Positions 1 through 10,874 of a DNA stretch of 64,000 bases are shown piece after piece; positions within the stretch are counted from its first letter, which is position 1; every line of letters starts with the position of its first letter. The stretch covers positions 4,613,001-4,677,000 of the forward strand of contig NC_089433.1 in NCBI RefSeq assembly GCF_026210795.1. Direction: 5' to 3'. The DNA is from Rhizophagus irregularis. Taxonomy: Eukaryota > Glomeromycota > Glomeromycetes > Glomerales > Glomeraceae. Position numbers and translations under genes: made by a program. Below the pieces are notes generated by a model, which saw nothing but the letters and a program-made list of their open reading frames with translations, ran no database searches and was not told where the DNA came from.

Positions 1-171
1 GTAGCGCAAAACCTGGTTACTATTGGCCAAATCATTAATCAAGCAAAAAAGAAAGTGAAGCTTCACATTGAAATTAATTGTGCTGCGAGGTTATTTGTTA
101 TTTTAAATGAGCGCTCAAAAGTTATTTTTAATGATCGTATATTTCATGACTCAATTATATTTGGGAATTAA
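1..171 (+). CDS. 3' end of an open frame, product unknown
   Basis: The first reading frame is open from the left edge to a TAA at 169-171, giving 56 residues with no internal stop. It is rich in Lys, Ile, Asn and Val and has no recognisable motif. It may be the C-terminus of a gene to the left or a chance open frame. A 295-bp MITE begins 110 bp downstream. The RRM-like unit near 34.6 kb has the same kind of MITE just past its stop, which mildly favours a real 3' end here. Confidence 0.3.
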   Translation, partial: VAQNLVTIGQIINQAKKKVKLHIEINCAARLFVILNERSKVIFNDRIFHDSIIFGN

Positions 172-281
172 TGATGAAATGTTAAAGAAATGAAATATTT
201 GGGAGGAAGTAAAGGTATTACAAAGCAAATGAATCGATCGAGTAAAGAAGATCTTACTTTGATTCTGTCATCTCGAATTAG

Positions 282-576
282 CCCTATAAAAAAAGAAAAT
301 TCGGAATTTGTCCTGAAAAGTATGGAAAATGTCCAGAAATTTTCCGTGCGTCCGGAAAACATTTGGAAACGGTCACGTTTTGGAACACTTTCCGGACGCA
401 CAAATTCCAGACATTTTCTTGACACTCCAGAATTTGTCCAGAATTTGTCCAGAATCAAGCGTCCGGAAAATGTTCCAAAACATGACCGTTTCCGAATGTT
501 TTCCGGACGCACGGAAAGTTTCTGGACATTTTCCATACTTTTCAGGACAAATTCCGAATTTTCTTTTTTTATAGGG
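282..576. mobile_element. 295-bp foldback MITE, copy 1
   Basis: The element starts CCCTATAAAAAAAG and ends with the exact reverse complement. The two arms pair with few mismatches for about 120 bp each, so the whole element is a near-perfect hairpin with a short centre. GTCCGGA-type motifs recur, and the centre carries a tandem CAGAATTTGTC unit. It is bounded by TAG on both sides (279-281 and 577-579), a likely 3-bp target duplication. It encodes no protein; long open frames across it are translations of the inverted repeat. A second copy of identical length is at 34679-34973. The superfamily is uncertain: a 3-bp duplication fits CACTA or PIF/Harbinger, while reading the duplication as TA would fit Tc1/mariner. 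Confidence 0.85.
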
Positions 577-579
577 TAG

Positions 580-1550
580 TCAACAACGATGGTTAGAATA
601 TAGTGAGGATCGGAATGAACGTATGAATTAGGGTATTTAGAGAAGCTAATTACTCTAGAAATTTTTCTTTATTTGATTTGTAGTCTAGTTAAATAGGTTA
701 TTTTAATAGATGGGTTACTTTATTGATTATTAGTATTGTAAGAAATTTGATACAAATCTAATTAATACTGTACAATATAGACGTAAAACATCTAAAGATA
801 ATTTTTTCGCCTAATAACTCCTTTAAGTTTTATTTATTATTTATTCACATGATTTTGTTATTTAATATTCATTTAGGATAGGAAGGGTTTGGGGCTTTTG
901 GCGTTGGTAGGTCATGACGGTGATAACTTTTCATTTTGCTGGAGCTGAATCAGTGAATGTTATTCTTTGTACTTCGAAATTATTTACTTATAAACTGAGG
1001 TTTTACGAAAAAAAAATATGCCGAGACTGATGACGTCTTATAACTTTCTTGAATAATTATGTATGAAATTAATTTCAGAATTATTTCCATATATGAATTG
1101 GCTATGATGGCTTTTTTAGCTCAAAATTTGTACAATTTGGTTGTTTCTTACAATATAATATCTCCATATTTCATCTATTATACAAAACTTATGTTACATA
1201 AAATCAATTAATCACAATAAGATGGAATTTTCGTTTAGTAAAGTTTAACCGTACAAATTTGGGATAGTTTTACTATCAACTGTAACCATGTTAAGGATGA
1301 ATTAATAAGCCGAGCCAGAAAAATAAGGATTGTATGCATAACATGCTATTAAATAAGCGATTAGCATAAAAATTAATTTATTTTTGAGTTCTTATTGCAT
1401 CATCGAGGAATATGTGCCAAAAAAAAATATTACAGTAATGTGAAAAATAAATACAAAAAAGTTTGGAGTACGATTATCATATGACACAGTATGATATACA
1501 TATGATGTCGACTACAACCCAAAAAAAAGAACTACCCCAAGAGCACTCCA
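580..1550. other. AT-rich intergenic DNA
   Basis: No sustained open frame, RNA gene or clear repeat is visible between the MITE and the next inverted-repeat element. The stretch is homopolymer-rich and AT-rich. Confidence 0.5.
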
Positions 1551-2386
1551 AAAAATTCTGCGTAAATCATGTGATCATCACATATCACATGATTGAGATT
1601 AAAGAATTATGTAATTTATACAAAAAAAATTCTGATATTCAAAAAAATTAAAGTATTTTATTATGAAACTTTTAAAGAAAAACTTTATTACTCTATTACT
1701 TTTAAAAAAGAAAATATTTCATAAATTTATTAATTTACTGCCTATCTACAAAATAAATCACTTCTGTTTATTATGATCTTTCCAAGTGCGTGGATTTGTA
1801 ATCTGTCTTTCATACTTATTATTAATTTCTTTTTTTGCAAATTATTCCATTCCCTTTTAAATCTTTTCACCATGAAAGTTTTTCCCAACCACATAAATAT
1901 TTATTATATTGTTGTTGATGATGTGGAATTAAACGAGTAAGAAGAATATAAATTACCAAATCAAGACATGGTCGAATAAATTTTTGAAACATTGCAATTA
2001 AAATCTACTCTACTAGTTAAATCATTTTCTAAATATTCATTAGTGTTGATTTCTAAAATTCTTTCAAATAGTTGTTTTGACATTTCTTCTAGAGTTAAAA
2101 GTTCTACCTCTGTGTTAGATTGATTAGATTGTTTATATTGCAAAGTAGCTTTATGATGACATATATTACAAGTTTTAATTTGCTGAGTATTTTCATTAAT
2201 GAAAGCTTCTAGAGGTATTTTTTTTTTGACATTTTTTACATTTTTGTAAATTACCAGTAGTTACAATATCCATATTGAAAGTGGAAAAGCGAAACTTTAA
2301 TTAATTATTATTTATGTAAATTACGTAACTCTTTAATCTCAATCATGTGATATGTGATGATCACATGATTTACGCAGAATTTTTGA
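1551..2386. mobile_element. DNA element with ~70-bp terminal inverted repeats
   Basis: About 70 bp at 1551-1621 recur in inverted orientation at 2315-2386 with only a few mismatches. Both arms share the core TTCTGCGTAAATCATGTGAT. Each arm also holds its own small palindrome (AATCATGTGAT facing ATCACATGATT), so the ends are nested palindromes. The roughly 690 bp between the arms contain a frameshifted minus-strand zinc-finger relic. The arrangement fits a decayed class II transposon or a captured gene fragment. No target-site duplication could be identified, so the outer limits are approximate. Confidence 0.6.
1758..2273 (-). pseudogene. Frameshifted zinc-finger protein relic inside the TIR element
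   Basis: From an ATG at 2273 the minus strand reads a Cys-rich opening (KCKKCQKK) and then, after a shift in a ten-adenine run, PLEAF and TCNICHHKA. This makes a CxxC/CxxC zinc-ribbon-like pair about 25 residues apart. The second half continues open as 1961-2143 (rich in Glu, Leu, Asn), then breaks again. Coding-like text returns in other frames (CGWEK, and TWKDHNKQK before a stop near 1758). At least two frame breaks make it a pseudogene. The zinc-finger call rests on cysteine spacing only, and the parent protein is unknown. Confidence 0.4.
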
Positions 2387-2890
2387 GGTGGTTATTAAAA
2401 AAAAGTGGCAGACACGTGACTGCATTTTATTCATCACAACCGTCACACCCACCGTGTTTCCACTTTTTATATGAGGGACTTTGTTTTCGAGTAAGTAAAA
2501 CTTATTCGTCACACCTTATTCATCACAGTCTATTTTCACGTGTTAGTGCATAACTCCGTAATGCGGGCCAAAAGTCACGTATCTGTCACTTTTTTTTTGC
2601 CATGGCTAGGGTACCTTATAAAGTCCTATTCTTCGCTCGCAACGGAAAAAAAATAAATTGCTCTTCTGAGTTTCTTCATTCTGTAATCGTAAAAAATAAA
2701 AAAAAATCAAACTTATATAATAGCAATCATAGTATGCAGTATGTTCCGCTTTTTTTAAAAAATAATTTATGATTATATATGCTTAAATTCTCTCTTGCTT
2801 CCATTGTATACAGTAAAAAGACAAGGAATTGAAAAAACGAAAATACTGTTAATAGTTTACCTTTGGTCAGTCAAACTAACATAAATAGAG
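2387..2890. promoter_or_regulatory. Promoter-like segment with CACGTG boxes and TATAAAG
   Basis: CACGTG occurs at 2413-2418 and 2537-2542. TTATTCATCACA-like repeats lie between, and TATAAAG is at 2617-2623 followed by a pyrimidine-rich stretch. The arrangement resembles a plus-strand promoter, but no convincing gene follows. A 56-codon frame from the ATG at 2602 lacks any protein signature. It may be the promoter of a lost gene. Confidence 0.25.
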
Positions 2891-3018
2891 TTATCTAGTA
2901 TATACAAGAAATCCCGTTCTACGTCCTCATGTAATCCCTTTCCTCAAATATTACTCTAAACAATTAAAATTCAAGGACGTGAGGTGACATGACGGGATTT
3001 ATTGTATATATTAGATAA
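2891..3018. repeat. Short palindromic element (~130 bp)
   Basis: TTATCTAGTATATACAAGAA and the adjoining ATCCCGT at 2891-2917 face an inverted partner at 2992-3018 with two or three mismatches. The interior also pairs partly (ACGTCCTCATG against a GACGTGAGG-type block). It looks like a small foldback MITE. No target duplication was identified. Confidence 0.5.
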
Positions 3019-6000
3019 TTTCTTTGATTAAATCAAAAAAAAGGTAAATATTATTGATTTTACGATAAATTATTAAATTTTATTGATATCTTTTTTATAA
3101 ATTAGATATTAGATAGTAAAGAAATGATGATTAACAGCATTTGCGGTATATACGATTCTTATCACAAGGTATTTTTTATTAATCTCAGTTTATTATATAT
3201 AAAATTCTTTTGTTAAATCTAGATATCGATTATAGTGGTATCCGTCAAAGTACGAACTACTGGTGAATCATTTCGTTCTTTTTTTTCTTTTACGAAGTAT
3301 GAACCAATTTGTAATTTTTTTTTGTTAATTTTATAATTTGTAATAAAATTATATTCATTGTTAGTATTTTTTTTTTCGAAATAATACGCGCGTTCGAAGA
3401 TTTGCATCGATTTTCGAGGAAATAAAATCAACATTTGACCCGAATTATATTTTTAAATTCATTATTCATTTGTATACATGTTTAGTTATCTTTGGCAAAA
3501 CTTTCAAAACTTAAAATGCCAGTCAAAATCTTATTTAAACAAGGAAAAAATATTATATATATTTATTTTTAAGAAATAAAAGAAATAAAGAATTTATTAC
3601 AGGCAGAAAAAGCATCTTGCACTCGATTTAATATTATAAAGTGGTATAGTTAAAGTAGCAAAAAGTAGACGAATATTTAATATAAATGATAAGAAAAGAC
3701 GAAAAATGAATAAAAGCGAAAGAAACTTTTCGAAGATATTACAAAGATATCACACGCGCGAAAAAATTAAATAAATTAAGATTAAACGAACAATTATCCA
3801 AAAGTAATAAAAAGATAAAAAAATTCGTTAACCTATTAAAACTATTATTCCAAGTTGCAAAAAAAATATGGCAAATTTCAAAAACCTTAATTTTTTTTTT
3901 TTATAAAAAAAGAAATAAACCTTAATTGGCGGAGGCCGGGATTTCCACCACCGAGGAAAGTGGCGCACAGACCATGTTGTTAACTGAAAATGGCTATGCC
4001 TCAATTACCTCGATGGTTCCATAGAATATTATTTGATTTATGTATGGCAAGATAATCATGAACACGGGTTGTAATATACGATAATGGATAATACGCGAAG
4101 TTTATAATACACGATAAATATTAGTGGCGGTTGTGGCGGTTATATCGGTTTTGTCGATTGTGATAATTTAAAGATGATGATTTTGATAATTTAAGGGAGT
4201 ATTTAAGGGAAGTTAAAAATGCCGATAATATTTGTGGGTGAAAAATTATAAAAAATAATAAATATAATAGGCACAAATATTATCGACATAAAAGGAAAAG
4301 ATAATTGAAGGAATGTCATTTTTCGAATTGAATGATTATTTTAACCAATAATTTCATTAGTTATTTTTTTTTTTTTTTGTATTTTGGAATTTTGGAAATT
4401 AATAAAAATTGAGCATCTTTTTATAACAATTCTTTCTTACGAGTACGTAATACAACATATCACGCCATAAATAGTATTTTTGGGGTAAAGAAAAAAAAAT
4501 TATAAATCTTTTTTATGAAAATTGATATTAGATATCTATAACTTCATACTACAACTTCATATCACGCCAAATGTCCAAATTTAAATTGATAAGAATCAGT
4601 ACTTTTTTTAGGTTGAGTATTTTGTAATTGATTCAACAAATAAGTTGAAATTTTTTCTTGTTTTTTTTTTGTTTTAAGGAAATAATTTTTAATTATTTTA
4701 CAAATAAAAATAATAAAAATAAGAATTTAACGTGAACTTTACTTCGATATCGAGAAAATGAAAATAATTGACGATTAATTTTTATAAACAAAACCAATTT
4801 AAGCAATTGATTTACAAATACTTGTAATGAATATCAAATTTGATTTTCCCATTTGGAGTTTAAAAAGGTATATTTTAGACTGATTTAGACATTCCTTTCC
4901 GTTATTCCGAAAAAGCCCATATTTTTTGATTGATAAAATAAATGTTCTTAACCAAAATTATTCAACGGATGTATTCCCGCGATATAAACGGTATTTTTAA
5001 AGTTTAATATATATTTTTTAAGGAATAATTAATTTGTACGTTTTTATTTTTCATGAACTGATTCGAATTGAATGAAATATAAATTTGGTACTTTTCTTCC
5101 GTATATCCCGTTTCCGGTGGGAAAAAATTTCCGAAAGGTACGTAATAAGAGGGTTTAAATGAGATTTCTTTTTTTAAGAATCAGGTTCAATTTATTTATA
5201 GTTGAGTAACTATTTTGGTCATGCTAAAAAAAAAAATTGATGAATCAAATGGGTAGTCATCTTTTATATATAAATATATATTTTTTTAATAACAAATTAT
5301 TAAGAATACATATTAACAAATTTGAATTCATTATGTGGCGAAGTTTAATAATTAAGCAGTCTAAACCGCGTTTTCCATTGTGAAATAATATCATTTTTAA
5401 AATACTTTTTAATTAAAAAACTTTGCCATATTTCTTTTGAATTATCGATTAATCCCAATAGTAAGTACACTTAATTGAAAAATTCATTTGGTGATCATGA
5501 CTCCTGACAATTGGAGTAACACGAGTGCACGTGCTAATCTGATTATTAATTTCATGGGGGAGTTTGGTTTTTTTCTCCAGGGGAAAAAAACCCTAATGTT
5601 TCCCCTTCCCATGAAATAAATGGTAATCCCTTGGAGTGTGTCACTCATTAAATATTAACTAAAATAAGTAAACGAAGATGGTCATTTATAAACTCAGCAA
5701 TTTTTAAAAATTAGTATGAAGGTGATCATGAGTGACACTTAGTGCGACAGGGGATTATGCGTTTTTATATCCATCACGATTTTATGTATTTGACGCTTTT
5801 TTTTAAGTTAATTGGTTTTCTATTAGGTGCGAAATTAAACAGAACTAACTGGAACAGAACGCCAAAAAGAATCTTGATTTTAAGAGAATTATTGTAGTGT
5901 AGTAATATTATAAAACAAATGTTTCTTGAAACTTTCAAATCACCACAATATAATATTTTTAATTTTAATAACAATTTATGTGGCAACAAATTTATGTATA

Positions 6001-6100
6001 GTATGATACCTGAATCTAATAATACAATTGTACAATTGGTTCAGCTACTGGACAAATAATTGAAATAACAATTTAATCTTCGAACGAATTAGAGATAAAG
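3019..6100. other. AT-rich intergenic DNA with small inverted repeats
   Basis: No gene is seen. Near 3925-4020 there is a GC-richer island (GGCGGAGGCCGGGATTTCCA and following) of unknown origin. GCCGATAATATTTGTG near 4220 faces its inverted copy near 4272. ATTTCATGGGGGAG (about 5550) faces CCCATGAAAT (about 5608), and GTGTCACTCAT (about 5638) faces ATGAGTGACAC (about 5727). These are probably remnants of small foldback elements. Confidence 0.4.
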
Positions 6101-6271
6101 TTCAACAGAAAAAAAAATTCGGGTTGGAACAAAGGAATATCAAAACAATATAAACAATATTCAGATTCATCACCGACAGATTAAAGACAATACTACTTTG
6201 TGAACAGGATGAATAGATCAAAATAATGAAATTATTTGACCTGACAGTGCTTATACATAGAAAATAATATA

Positions 6272-6472
6272 TTGGTTTTATATGACACGTCAACGAGGAG
6301 TATTGATTCAATTTCGATTGTTATTCAATCAACCGCAAAAAATCAAGAAGGAACTCCTACGACTTCTTCTTCGATATACGTTATTCCCTACGATCACGAA
6401 ACAAAAAGAGATCAGGAACGGGCAAATGTTCTAGTCGTTGGAAGCCATGAGTCGTTGAACTATAATAAGTAG
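6272..6472 (+). CDS. Possible exon or small ORF, function unknown
   Basis: This is a 66-codon frame whose second half has base composition and codon choice more like coding DNA than its surroundings (TTSSSIYVIPYDHETKRDQER, then a stop). The first half is less convincing. No domain, signal peptide or membrane segment is visible. It may be the last exon of a decayed gene. Confidence 0.2.
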   Translation: MVLYDTSTRSIDSISIVIQSTAKNQEGTPTTSSSIYVIPYDHETKRDQERANVLVVGSHESLNYNK

Positions 6473-7499
6473 ATTGGGCACTCACCTGATTATTTATGAG
6501 TATTATCGTAATCATGTTGATATGCGCCAGAGTTTCAGAGATTTTGGCATATTCTTTGTCCGTGATTCTTAAAGATCAAATGGAGATTGATATGGATTAA
6601 TCCCTTATTTATTTCAATAATTTTGTTTATAGTTTCGGTATGTATGCATTTTTTTTTTTTTGCTTCTTTTTCATATAAAATTTTATAGTAAAAATCCGAT
6701 ATTTTTCCGTGAATTTTATAGTTGAAATATACACACATATGTATTTTATCTTAAACGCGAATGGGTACGAAATTTTCTTTGTTTAAATTGTAAAGTTGAT
6801 TTTATTTAAATAAACTTTGATTAAATAATTTAAAAAATTTAAGAAAAAAAATATTATTCTACTGATGGAGAAGCAAAAAGGTCAAATAAAATTTGAATAT
6901 TTTATTTTATTTGTTTATTTATTTTATTTCAAAATCCAACAATTTTTTAAAATTACTCACTCTCAAAAGATTCAAAAAATAAAGAAATAATTCTTCAAGT
7001 TTTAATATCAAGGAGTATTAATGATATTTTAAGATATTCCGATTTTCTTTTTTATTAATCTGAATCGCTATAAAATCTAAAAAATATATATCAACACATG
7101 TTATACCTTTTTTTTTTCAAAAAAAAAATCTAAAAAATATGTATCATCGCATGCTATTGCGTAGAAACTACTACAGAATTAAAGATACCAAAATTTTTTT
7201 CCAAATAAAACCTCTCGAACAATGCTTAGCGCCAATATTGTTTATAGACTAGATCTCGCATTCATGGGAAATCACTCAAAAGATAGTTTGTTAAATATGC
7301 TCTATATGTCGAATAGATTACTACGATTTTTGCATTGAGATTTAGAATCTTGATCTAGGAGAATTAGAATCTAATAAGTGTAAAATGTAATCGCTCATTC
7401 CATCGACAAAAATAGCAATTTTGTCGTGTAGCAATAAATGACCAAAATCTGATGGAAAAATGTAATCCAGGATTCAGGTAATGATACATGCAAATTTCG

Positions 7500-8510
7500 T
7501 AATTTTTGACCTCTTATCGACGGCAATATGATGCATTTGATCTTCCGTGAGATTCCACCATCTTTGGGAACGGAGATGAAACTTTAGAATACCCGAAATA
7601 ACGTTGCAGTGTGCGCGATCTTGTAATTAAGGAGTGACTTTTACATCCATCAGAAAGTGGTTTCGTAAGTACAAAGCCGTGACTTATCCCCAATAAATAA
7701 TTCAATATATATTTATTGACCTTATTCACAACGATATGTGTTCTTTTGACTCTCCATGAGATTCCATCATTTTTGAAACTATTAAAGAATACCCGAATAA
7801 TGCCTATTTGTTGCAGAGTTCGCGATCTGTAATTAAGAAGTCGACAAATAGGTCATAAGGACAAAGCCGGGACTCATCCTGATATCGGCCAATAAATATT
7901 GGCTAGAAACATACAACTAAAGTGTATACATAGTTATGTTGGTGATTCTGTGGTTCATAACATCAAATTTGGATGACGACTTGCTGTAACCAAGCCATAT
8001 GAAAGTAATATTCTGGAATAGATCTTTAACAGACATAAAGTATCATCTCCTAGATTAACATTATTATATAGTAAAGGATTTATATCAATAGTATTCGAAT
8101 TTCTAGAATCACCTTTTAATAACAATTATAGTAGTGATATTATACAGATTTTCATACGTCAATTCTTTCCAATATGATGACCATCCACTGTATAATGAAT
8201 TTCTAACCTCAAAGGTTTCCTCTGCAAACAGATCATATTTAAATAGGGGATCGACTTCATTCGAAGTACACCAATCTTGCCACATCCTTTAGTTTGGTAC
8301 CTAGTCCGGAAATATTGCAAATTGAATGCAAAGGGATGTACTGAACAAGGTGCTCCTGCATTTGGACTGAATTAGAATCGGAAGAGGAAGACATGGACTC
8401 AAATTGTCCCTTTTAACGAAACTCCCAATCATAGGTGGAATGCGGCTCGCTGCCACTACCTTTGAAAGAGCGTGTAAATATCTAAAAAAAAAAGCATAAT
8501 ACATTAAAAA
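7500..8510 (-). pseudogene. Decayed minus-strand gene of unknown family
   Basis: Reading the minus strand from about 8510 downward gives coding-like blocks in shifting frames. In order these are a Ser-rich block, then WQDWCTSNEVDPLFKYDLFA with EETFEVRNSLYSGWSSYWKE, then NTIDINPLLYNN, LLKIYSRILLSYGLVTASRH and a stop. Further down, two diverged blocks contain RLCPYDLFVDFLITDRELC and MESHG. Frame changes and stops separate the blocks, so no intact product is expected. I do not recognise the family. The consistent strand over a kilobase argues for one former gene, possibly with some breaks being introns. Confidence 0.4.
7510..7905. repeat. Two diverged tandem copies of a ~200-bp unit
   Basis: About 7510-7715 and 7730-7905 are imperfect direct copies. 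They share GAGATTCCA(C/T)CAT, GAATACCCGAA(A)TAA, GTTGCAG(T/A)G followed by TCGCGATC, TGTAATTAAG(G)AG, and ACAAAGCCG(T/G)GACT. Both lie at the 3' end of the decayed minus-strand gene and encode variants of the same peptide block, so they probably arose by local duplication of an exon. Confidence 0.5.
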
Positions 8511-10452
8511 TTAAAATTCGAAAAAATTTAAATGTAAAACATTTTCGATTAAAATAAAATAGTCTCTGATTTAAACGCCACAAATTCAAATAATAGATTT
8601 ACCATAATTTTCTTCAAGTCCTAGAAAAGGGCATAACACCTACATGTGTTCATTGTATAACTCAATTATGAATTGAATGGATAACAGCATTTTTGAATAG
8701 ATGGATCTCAAAAGGCCAGTTATGCACAAACCCATAAAGCAAAACGATATATGCCAAGGAAAATTGTTTGGACTTGTTATGATAATTTGTCATCAAGACG
8801 CGATAAGAAATCATCAACTCCACCTAAATAAAATCAATATATAAAAGTTATTAAAATTCATGCTTAGAAATTAGATAAAGTGTAAAAAATAAACAAGTAT
8901 GATCAACGTACCAATAAAGATTCAACAAGAAAATGTTCTTTTAGAAACTGTACACTAGTAATGTCGATACACAACAAATACGAAGTTTGAAATTGCATCA
9001 AGATTCACCTATATAAACTTTTTTAAAAAAAATCCAAAGTAGGTTACCTACCAATATAAAAAAATAAATAAATCCATAAAAAAACGACTAAAATAAATAA
9101 GTTTGATAAAAAGAAATGCCGAATTACCGAATATTAACCCCTACTCATTCTTTGATGAATAAAGAAAAAGAAGCCGCGAAGAAAAATGATAATACTCTTA
9201 TCATTTGCTATAATTATTTATTCGCTTAATCATTATTGATCTCGTTATCTACATCAGCTTGTCTAATCGTTCTTTCAAAGAAATATGACAATATCTTCAG
9301 AAATTATGCGTCTGCCGAGACTCGAAATATGGATTTGAAGCTGTTAAAGTTAATAGGTTATTAAAATTCTTCAAATATTATGCAATGTTTCAAATCTTTA
9401 CGATTGATAAGAAAAGGCATTTAAATATAAGACTATGCAGCATAGCGACACTAACTTTATTATACTATACGCTCTCGTTGATAATTAAAGCTCTTACTTT
9501 GTTAACTGTTCATTTTCTGGAAGAAAAATTTTCGACAGTGATGAGGATGAGGATGAGGCGACGATCGTCGATCGTTTATAATAAAACTGGAATTAAAATA
9601 TTTACACGTGTTTTTTCCTTTTTAAAAAATGCATTATTTTTTTCCGAAGAAAAATTTCTGGATATTTACCGTAGTGCTGAAAATAGAAATCGGCCAAGGA
9701 AGATTGAAGAAAATATTTTACCGGACTTTTCCGGATGTAAAATTTTATTTAGCAAATGCAAAATTACACCACATGTACATAAAATAAAAATAAGTAAATA
9801 AAACAAATGCTAAATTATTTCTTTTATTAAAAAGTGCCAACAGTTGCAAGGTGGACAAAATTTTTTTTTTTTTTGATGTACAATAAATTTGATATCATTT
9901 CTGTAACTCGCCATTTATCATTGCCATAAAAAGTTCCAAAAGAAATTCATTTGTTTTAAAAGAGTTCCTTTTGTAGGGGTGGTAACAGAGCCATTTTCTT
10001 GATGTAAAATTGATGTTTCGTTCTAGTAATGCAATAAACAAAGTCAATTTACTGTAAATCGGTCGAATCATTGATATAAAGATTGAATTATGTTACTTTA
10101 ACTTTCTATACCGTATATACATTGCTTCCAGAGGTAAAATACTAATTGTTATTCCATCAGGAAAGGTTAATCCTTGCCCTCGAACACGTTGGTACATAGA
10201 AAATTATTGTGCATTTCCATACGAATAATCTAGAGTCTTGAGGACGTGAGATACATCTACTGAAAATTTGGTTGAAATGACATCTTCTATTTCTTGACTG
10301 CTTTTGCCGGTTAATTGGACTCCTACGAACACAGAATTACTTAGAGAGTAACAAGGATGTTTAGTTATTTTTCGCTTCTTGAGACCTAAATTTAGGACAA
10401 AAAAAAAATGTAAAGTGTAAGAAATATAATCATGTCGCAAAAATGTAAAGAG
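8511..10452. other. Intergenic DNA, scattered coding-like scraps
   Basis: No sound gene. A plus-strand scrap at about 8700-8830 (QKASYAQTHKAKRYMPRKIV, then a stop) has no start and is preceded by stops. A 138-codon frame at 9385-9801 is Lys/Ile/Phe-rich, has no motif and is not counted as a gene. Confidence 0.35.
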
Positions 10453-10874
10453 TGGGCATGAGCGTGAGCTGAGCGCGAGCTTGAGCATGAGCTGAGCGTG
10501 AGCTGAGCATGAGCTTGAGCATGAACTTGAGCATGAGCTGAGCATGACTTGAGCATGAGCTTAGCGTGAGCTGAGCATGAGCTTGAGCATGAGCTTGAGC
10601 GTGAGCTGAGCATGAGCTTGAGCATGAGCTGAGCGCGAGCTGAGCATGAGCTTGAGCGTGAGCGAGCTAGGCGTGAGCTAAAGCGTGAGCTGAGCGTGGG
10701 CTAGGCGTGAGCTAAAGCGTGAGCTGAGCGTGAGCTAAGCGTGAGCTAAAGTGTGAGCTGGGCGTGAGCTAAGCGTGAGCTAAAGTTTGAGCTGAGCGTG
10801 AGCTAAGCGTGAGCTAAAGCGTGAGCTGAGCGTAGGCTAGGCGTGAGCTAAAGCGTGGGCTGAGCATGAGCACT
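10453..10874. repeat. GC-rich minisatellite with a 34-bp higher-order repeat
   Basis: The basic unit is 11 or 12 bp, GC(A/G)TGAGCT(T)GA. The first half (10453-10670) is an irregular mix of 11- and 12-bp units. From 10671 the array switches to a regular 34-bp unit made of 12+11+11 bp (GCGTGAGCTAAA, GCGTGAGCTGA, GCGTGAGCTAA), repeated six times at starts 10671, 10705, 10739, 10773, 10807 and 10841. The array is far more GC-rich than its surroundings. The minus strand is open across it (Ser-Cys-Ser-Ala-His-Ala-Gln repeats), but this is most simply a by-product of the unit. Confidence 0.95.

Noticed and set aside
168-579. Open frames on both strands over the first MITE, and the same around 34681-34976
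   Set aside because: They arise from the palindromic element, which is why both strands are open with near-identical peptides.
2602-2772. 56-codon frame after the CACGTG/TATAAAG region
   Set aside because: The TATA box lies inside the frame and the encoded peptide has no features; more likely a leader or promoter sequence.
9385-9801. 138-codon plus-strand frame
   Set aside because: Composition follows the local AT-rich sequence; no motif, splice logic or promoter.
10204-10625. Minus-strand open frames with Ser-Cys-Ser-Ala-His-Ala-Gln repeats
   Set aside because: They are translations of the minisatellite unit with no start context or non-repeat domain.
10453-10874. CRISPR-like array
   Set aside because: Units are contiguous without unique spacers, and the genome is eukaryotic.
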